Assembly: GCA_945485605.1 (NCBI GenBank)
Contig: CALYSG010000064.1
Coordinates: 1 to 9,384 of the forward strand
Source: an uncultured Clostridia bacterium
GTDB taxonomy: Bacteria; Bacillota; Clostridia; Oscillospirales; CAG-272
DNA: 9,384 bases
Direction: 5' to 3'
The notes beneath the pieces are model-generated. The model searched no databases. It was not told where the DNA came from and saw nothing but the letters and a program-made list of their open reading frames with translations. A program made the translations under genes and the position numbers. Below, piece by piece: positions 6,160 through 9,384 of this stretch. The stretch's first letter is position 1; each line of letters starts with the position of its first letter.

Positions 6160-7545
6160 TTATTTAACTGCCCGAGTGGGCAGTTCGGCTCCGTCCTCGC
6201 GCGGAAGCCGCCGGAAGAAATATACCCGGAAGGGAACAGAAACGGCAAAGGTAAGCAGATCCGCCGCCGCCTGCGTTATCTGTATCCCCGTTTCGCCCAT
6301 CACGCGAGGCAAAATAAGGATCAGGGGGATGAAGAATATACCCTGTCTGCAGGAAGCGAGGAAGGTCGCCCCCTTCACATACCCAAGGCTCTGATAGAGC
6401 TGATTCACAAAGGTAGAGTAAGCAAGAACGGGGAGAGAAAGACCTAAGAATCTTAACATCCGGACGCCGAAATCGACGGTGGTCTGACTTTCGGGATTGA
6501 AGAATTCCATGACCTGCGTCGGGAAAAGAAGGATGACGAGCGCCGAGGCGGATGATATTGTGCTTCCGATCACCGTCGCGACAAGGAAAGCCTTCTTTAC
6601 TCGGCTGTATTTCTTCGCTCCGTAATTGTAGCCGGCGACCGGCTGGAAGCCCTGCCCGACGCCGATAAGCAGACTGCGAAGGAGCATATATACCTTGCTC
6701 GCGATGCTAACCGCGGCGATCGCGGGGTCACCGAACGCGGCAGCCTGAATATTGAGAAGTGTCGTTGCGATGCTTCCGAGCCCCTGACGAAAGACCGTCG
6801 GGATCCCCGTGCGGATTATAAGAAGATAATCTGATAGCTTGCGGCTTATAAACCTTACGGAAAGGGTTATGCAGCTCTTTTGCATAAGGAAGAAGCATAA
6901 AAGGATAGTGAAGCTTATGAACTGGCTGAGGACGGTCGCCATGGCGGCACCCTTCACACCGTAGCCGAGGGTAAAGATATAGAAAGGATCGAGCGCCATA
7001 TTTATAAGTCCGCCGACGGTGAGACCTATCATAGAGAAGGTCGCGTGACCCTCCGCCCGGAGAATATTGTTAAGGGTAAAGGACACGCACATTATCGGCG
7101 CGCCGATAAGTATGTAGCGGGCATATCCGCGGGCGTTCGGAAGGATAGTCTCGGTCGAGCCGAACATTCTCAGCATTGGGTCGGTCGCGAGAAGTCCTAT
7201 GCTCCCTATGACAATTCCCACTGCGGCGGCGGCTGCAACGGCACTTGATGCGTACCTGTTCGCGCCCTCGCGGTCGTCGGCGCCGAGGCTCCTTGAAACA
7301 AGGCTCCCGCAGCCCATCCCGATACCGTATCCGAACGCCTGGATTATCGACTGAAGCGAAAAGACTATACCTACGGCGCCGGTCGCGCTGTCGCCGAGCT
7401 TGCTGACGAAAAAGGTATCGGCGGTGTTGTAGACCGACGAGATCAGCATACTGAGGACCGTCGGGACGGAAAGAAGGAAAACGAGCTTCCATACCGAGTC
7501 CGTCGTCATTTTCCCGAGTTCTGTTCTTTTTTTATCTTCGCTCAT
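6160..7545 (-). CDS. MATE family multidrug/metabolite efflux transporter
   Basis: A 461-residue, roughly 12-helix membrane antiporter that exports cationic drugs or metabolites using a Na+ or H+ gradient. The sequence has the two-fold MATE layout: LSVPTVLSMLISSVYNTADTFFVSKLG near the N-terminus, LRAEG (162-166) and INMALDPFYIF (181-191) in the first half, and IGVGQGFQPVAGYNYGAKKYSRV (294-316) and VNQLYQSLG in the second. Overall form is nearest the MepA/DinF-like branch common in Clostridia. The ATG at 7543-7545 is preferred over an in-frame GTG at 7555-7557 because GGAG (complement of 7557-7560) lies 11 bases before the ATG but would overlap the GTG. It overlaps the end of trmO by 14 bp, which suggests translational coupling. 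The substrate cannot be told from sequence. Confidence 0.94.
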   Translation of the reverse strand: MSEDKKRTELGKMTTDSVWKLVFLLSVPTVLSMLISSVYNTADTFFVSKLGDSATGAVGIVFSLQSIIQAFGYGIGMGCGSLVSRSLGADDREGANRYASSAVAAAAAVGIVIGSIGLLATDPMLRMFGSTETILPNARGYARYILIGAPIMCVSFTLNNILRAEGHATFSMIGLTVGGLINMALDPFYIFTLGYGVKGAAMATVLSQFISFTILLCFFLMQKSCITLSVRFISRKLSDYLLIIRTGIPTVFRQGLGSIATTLLNIQAAAFGDPAIAAVSIASKVYMLLRSLLIGVGQGFQPVAGYNYGAKKYSRVKKAFLVATVIGSTISSASALVILLFPTQVMEFFNPESQTTVDFGVRMLRFLGLSLPVLAYSTFVNQLYQSLGYVKGATFLASCRQGIFFIPLILILPRVMGETGIQITQAAADLLTFAVSVPFRVYFFRRLPREDGAELPTRAVK

Positions 7546-8233
7546 TTTCGTGTTCACTCCGCAGCAATATAAGCTCTTCTACGTGCAAAACTCCGTCAAA
7601 GACGTGAAATCTTATATCGTATCCGCAGAAGGGAAGCCAGAAGCTCCTTTCGGGGTCGTCGCGCTCGACTGCGGGACGCGGATCGGAGGCAAGGACTTCC
7701 TTTATCGCCTCGCGCCTGTCCTTTGGAAGCAGGCATAGAAGGTCATCGGGAAAATCCACCGAAAGCGGAGGCTGAGCCTTGGTCAGCTCGGTGTAGCCTC
7801 CCGTAGCGTCCATGCGGCAGTCGGAGATCGGGATATAGGGCTTTATATCAAGGATCGGTGTGTTGTCAGCCATATCTATGCCCGATACGAGTAGGGCGGG
7901 GCCCTTCTCGTCGAAGAAAACGCGAAGGAGCTTTACGCAAGAAAGCCCGATAGGATTCGGGCGGAAGGGCGAACGCGAGGCGAAAACGCCGACACGGGTG
8001 TTACCGCCGAGCCTTGGCGGTCTGACTGTCGGAGAGAAGCCCTCGCGCTCGGCGAGCGAAAATTCCCAGATCAGCCAAAGGTGTGAGAAGTCCTCTATCC
8101 CGCGGAAAGCGCTCTTGTCGCGGTATTCCTTCTCGAAGCGGATAAGCCCGGTAAGCCCTTCGACAAGCCCGCTCTGCCGCGGAATGCCGAACTTCGTCGG
8201 AAAATCGGTGCGGATATACGCGATAGGCTTCAT
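7532..8233 (-). CDS. trmO: tRNA (N6-threonylcarbamoyladenosine(37)-N6)-methyltransferase
   Basis: A 233-residue protein of the TsaA/YaeB/VirR family, close in length to the E. coli TrmO. In E. coli the enzyme uses S-adenosylmethionine to methylate t6A37 in threonine tRNA, tuning decoding. Family motifs appear in order: FPTKFGIPRQSGLV (11-24), FSHLWLIWEF (49-58), RPPRLGGNTRVGVFASRSPFRPNPIGLS (71-98, the strongest signature), TPILDIKPYIP (125-135) and DPRPA (184-188) near the C-terminus, so both the beta-barrel methyltransferase domain and the C-terminal domain are present. The start has AAAGGAG 7 bases upstream (complement near 8241-8247). It is first in the - strand operon, behind a consensus promoter and a structured leader of about 147 nt, and overlaps the transporter gene. 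Why tRNA modification should be paired with efflux is not clear. Confidence 0.94.
   Translation of the reverse strand: MKPIAYIRTDFPTKFGIPRQSGLVEGLTGLIRFEKEYRDKSAFRGIEDFSHLWLIWEFSLAEREGFSPTVRPPRLGGNTRVGVFASRSPFRPNPIGLSCVKLLRVFFDEKGPALLVSGIDMADNTPILDIKPYIPISDCRMDATGGYTELTKAQPPLSVDFPDDLLCLLPKDRREAIKEVLASDPRPAVERDDPERSFWLPFCGYDIRFHVFDGVLHVEELILLRSEHENERR
7557..7560 (-). promoter_or_regulatory. Ribosome binding site deciding the MATE start
   Basis: The - strand reads GGAG here, inside the last codons of trmO. It stands 11 bases before the ATG at 7543-7545 and runs into the alternative GTG (7555-7557), which therefore has no usable site of its own. Confidence 0.55.
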
Positions 8234-8380
8234 AGGGCGGCTCCTTTTTTAAAGATTCATAACAGCAGCTTTTCTTACGGGCACTCGTATATGCGGAGCT
8301 CTTAAGCCGGTTCAACATATTTTTTAAAATCGTCAAGGCTATGCAGCCTTCTCATACATTCCCGAGTGCCTTTATACATA
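8234..8380 (-). promoter_or_regulatory. Structured 5' leader of the trmO operon (possible cis-regulatory RNA)
   Basis: From the promoter, transcription should start near 8380, leaving about 147 nt before trmO. In the transcript GGCACTCG (8370-8363) can pair with CGAGTGCC (8287-8280), an 8-bp closing stem. Inside it AAGGCT (8350-8345) pairs with AGCCTT (8340-8335) around a 4-base loop. Just inside the closing stem is GCTCC (8299-8295), complementary to GGAGC at the trmO binding site (8244-8240), a possible anti-Shine-Dalgarno. No known riboswitch class was recognised. A short frame beginning with TTG at 8336 is not convincing as a leader peptide. Confidence 0.4.
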
Positions 8381-8386
8381 TTTTAT

Positions 8387-8415
8387 ATTATAACGCCTCG
8401 TCGCAAAGCTGTCAA
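8387..8415 (-). promoter_or_regulatory. Consensus sigma-A promoter of the trmO-MATE operon
   Basis: On the - strand TTGACA (8415-8410), exactly 17 bp, then TATAAT (8392-8387): both hexamers match the consensus perfectly. It faces away from the promoter at 8426-8454, with 10 bp between the two -35 boxes. Expected transcription start near 8380. Confidence 0.85.
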
Positions 8416-8425
8416 GATGCGATCC

Positions 8426-8454
8426 TTGACACACGGGCGGCGGAATGGTATAAT
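8426..8454 (+). promoter_or_regulatory. Consensus sigma-A promoter of the short-chain dehydrogenase gene
   Basis: TTGACA (8426-8431), exactly 17 bp, then TATAAT (8449-8454), again a perfect consensus. Expected transcription start is near 8461, giving a leader of about 31 nt. Because the promoter lies downstream of the ATG at 8366, translation must begin later, which supports the TTG start at 8492. Confidence 0.88.
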
Positions 8455-8481
8455 AAATTCAAGAAATACAGCTAAAATTTC

Positions 8482-8486
8482 GGAGG
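8482..8486 (+). promoter_or_regulatory. Ribosome binding site deciding the TTG start
   Basis: GGAGG ends 5 bases before TTG (8492-8494), which begins the first Rossmann strand (KIAVITGASSG). No comparable site precedes the upstream ATG codons in this frame. Confidence 0.8.
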
Positions 8487-8491
8487 CAGAT

Positions 8492-9250
8492 TTGAAAATT
8501 GCAGTTATTACCGGCGCATCGTCGGGTATGGGGCGCGAATTCGCACTTAAGCTCGACCGCGACGAGACTTTTGACGAGCTATGGGTTATCGCGCGTCGCC
8601 GCGACAGGCTCGAGGCTCTCGGAAGCGAGACCAGGGCAAAGGTCCGCGCGATCCCGCTCGACCTTACGAAAAAAGAGAGCTTTACGGAATACAAAGCCCT
8701 TCTCGAGGCTGAAAAGCCGGAGGTCGCCGTACTCGTCAACGCGGGCGGCTTCGGAAGGTTCGGAAAGTTCACCGATATCTCGCTCGAGGATCAGCTCGAG
8801 ATGATAGACCTCAACGACAAGGCGCTGGTATCGATGACCTACCTGACGATTCCTTATATGAAGGCGGGCGGGCGGATATACGAGATAGGCTCGCTGTCCT
8901 CCTTCCAGCCCGTGCCGTATATAGGAGTTTACGGTGCGTCGAAGGCGTTCGTTCTGAGCTTCTCGCGCGCGATAGGGAAAGAGCTTGAGAAGGAAAATAT
9001 AAGAGTTCTTGCCGTCTGCCCCGGCTGGGTAACGACTGAGTTTTTTGACCGTGCAGTCTCCGACGATACGATTACCTACTATAATAAATATGTTACGGCG
9101 GAGCAGGTCGTCGAGCGAGCGCTGCGCGACATGAAAAAGGGCAAGGACGTCTCGGTGTGCGGTGCCTCTGTCCGGGCGCAGGTAAGGCTTACAAAGCTCC
9201 TTCCGCACCGTCTCGTCATGGCGATCTGGTGCAAGCAGCAGAAAAAGTGA
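8492..9250 (+). CDS. Short-chain dehydrogenase/reductase (SDR), TTG start
   Basis: A 252-residue NAD(P)-dependent oxidoreductase of the classical SDR family. From the TTG start the order is TGASSGMG (7-14, cofactor glycines), LDLTK (57-61), NAGGFG (83-88), a catalytic-type N109, S134 in IGSLSSF, and YGASK (147-151) giving Y147 and K151, so the full Asn-Ser-Tyr-Lys set is present. PGWVTTEF (177-184) follows as in many members. ARRRDRLEAL (34-43) after the second strand, with basic residues, suggests NADP(H) preference. The C-terminus (about 226-252) is basic with a weak hydrophobic patch. The substrate is unknown; short YqjQ/DltE-like SDRs of this kind are poorly defined. It has its own promoter, diverges from trmO, and appears to be a single-gene unit. 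The 64-bp repeat begins 16 bp after the stop and may serve as its 3' end. Confidence 0.92.
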   Translation: MKIAVITGASSGMGREFALKLDRDETFDELWVIARRRDRLEALGSETRAKVRAIPLDLTKKESFTEYKALLEAEKPEVAVLVNAGGFGRFGKFTDISLEDQLEMIDLNDKALVSMTYLTIPYMKAGGRIYEIGSLSSFQPVPYIGVYGASKAFVLSFSRAIGKELEKENIRVLAVCPGWVTTEFFDRAVSDDTITYYNKYVTAEQVVERALRDMKKGKDVSVCGASVRAQVRLTKLLPHRLVMAIWCKQQKK

Positions 9251-9265
9251 CGACCTCACCTAGAA

Positions 9266-9329
9266 GCAGGCACTGCCTGCAGCCGATCCTCGCATTTTAT
9301 TCACCGAAGGGTGAGGTTTTCACCCGGAA
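9266..9329 (-). repeat. 64-bp palindromic interspersed repeat, copy 3 (inverted)
   Basis: Read on the - strand this aligns without gaps over 64 bases to copy 1 (about 54 identical) and copy 2 (about 52 identical), so it is in the opposite orientation to them. GCAGGCACTGCCTGC (9266-9280 on +) is a perfect palindrome around one base, where copy 2 needs a G-U pair. On the + strand TCACC (9301-9305), GGTGA (9310-9314) and TCACC (9320-9324) allow two mutually exclusive hairpins. No T run follows, so it is not a standard terminator for the dehydrogenase gene. Beyond it, 9330-9384 shows no supported feature. Confidence 0.85.
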
Positions 9330-9384
9330 ATAATGTCGGCAGGAAGGTAGGAAGACGATCACCCTTCGCGTTTTTTGAAGTTTA

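Noticed and set aside
7546..7557. GTG at 7555-7557 as the MATE start, adding four residues
   Set aside because: It would overlap its only candidate binding site; the ATG at 7543-7545 is better placed.
8366..8491. An upstream ATG at 8366 that would add 42 residues to the dehydrogenase
   Set aside because: The added part contains the perfect promoter (8426-8454) and does not resemble the SDR family; the TTG at 8492 has its own GGAGG and begins exactly at the first Rossmann strand.
9359..9368. TCACCCTTCG near the window end, identical to 10 bases inside the 64-bp repeat
   Set aside because: The flanking bases do not continue the match to the repeat, and 10 bases can match by chance.
9351..9376. 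GAAG/CTTC followed by a T6 run (9371-9376), as a terminator for the dehydrogenase gene
   Set aside because: A 4-bp stem is too weak, and it lies about 100 bases beyond the stop after the repeat.

Overview
The window looks like chromosomal DNA from an uncultured Firmicute, most likely a gut-type member of the Clostridia. This is inference from strong AGGAGG-type ribosome binding sites, consensus vegetative promoters (TTGACA, 17 bp, TATAAT), a TTG start, moderate-to-high G+C coding sequence with AT-rich promoters, and the gene families present. No rRNA, tRNA, CRISPR array, insertion sequence or phage gene was seen.

Layout. Positions 1-376 are intergenic: a terminator-like hairpin (30-62), two tandem copies of a 64-bp palindromic repeat (71-134 and 135-198), and a good promoter (298-326). 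From that promoter runs a + strand, three-gene surface-polysaccharide block: a Wzy/WaaL-type O-antigen polymerase or ligase (377-1897), a membrane-bound nucleotide-sugar 4,6-dehydratase of the WbpM/CapD/PglF type (1921-3804) and UDP-galactopyranose mutase Glf (3918-5036). Together they would make a deoxy/amino sugar precursor and UDP-galactofuranose and polymerise lipid-linked repeat units. No glycosyltransferase or flippase is present here, so the block must work with genes elsewhere.

Next comes an AT-rich stretch (5037-5163) with two separate 10-bp inverted repeats. The second puts the start codon of a small membrane-protein gene (5164-5430) in a stem and its ribosome binding site in the loop. 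That gene runs tail-to-tail into, and overlaps by 106 bp, the last gene of a - strand operon. In transcription order this operon is TrmO tRNA methyltransferase (8233-7532), a MATE efflux transporter (7545-6160, overlapping trmO by 14 bp) and an unrecognised 269-residue protein (6134-5325).

The - strand operon and a + strand short-chain dehydrogenase (8492-9250) are driven by back-to-back promoters, each with perfect -35 and -10 hexamers and a 17-bp spacer, whose -35 boxes lie only 10 bp apart. The operon has a leader of about 147 nt containing a long-range 8-bp pairing and an inner 6-bp hairpin. Just after the dehydrogenase lies a third copy of the 64-bp repeat (9266-9329), in the opposite orientation to the first two, possibly followed by a decayed further unit. 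The repeat family, the structured start of the small gene and the structured trmO leader are the least explained parts of the window.
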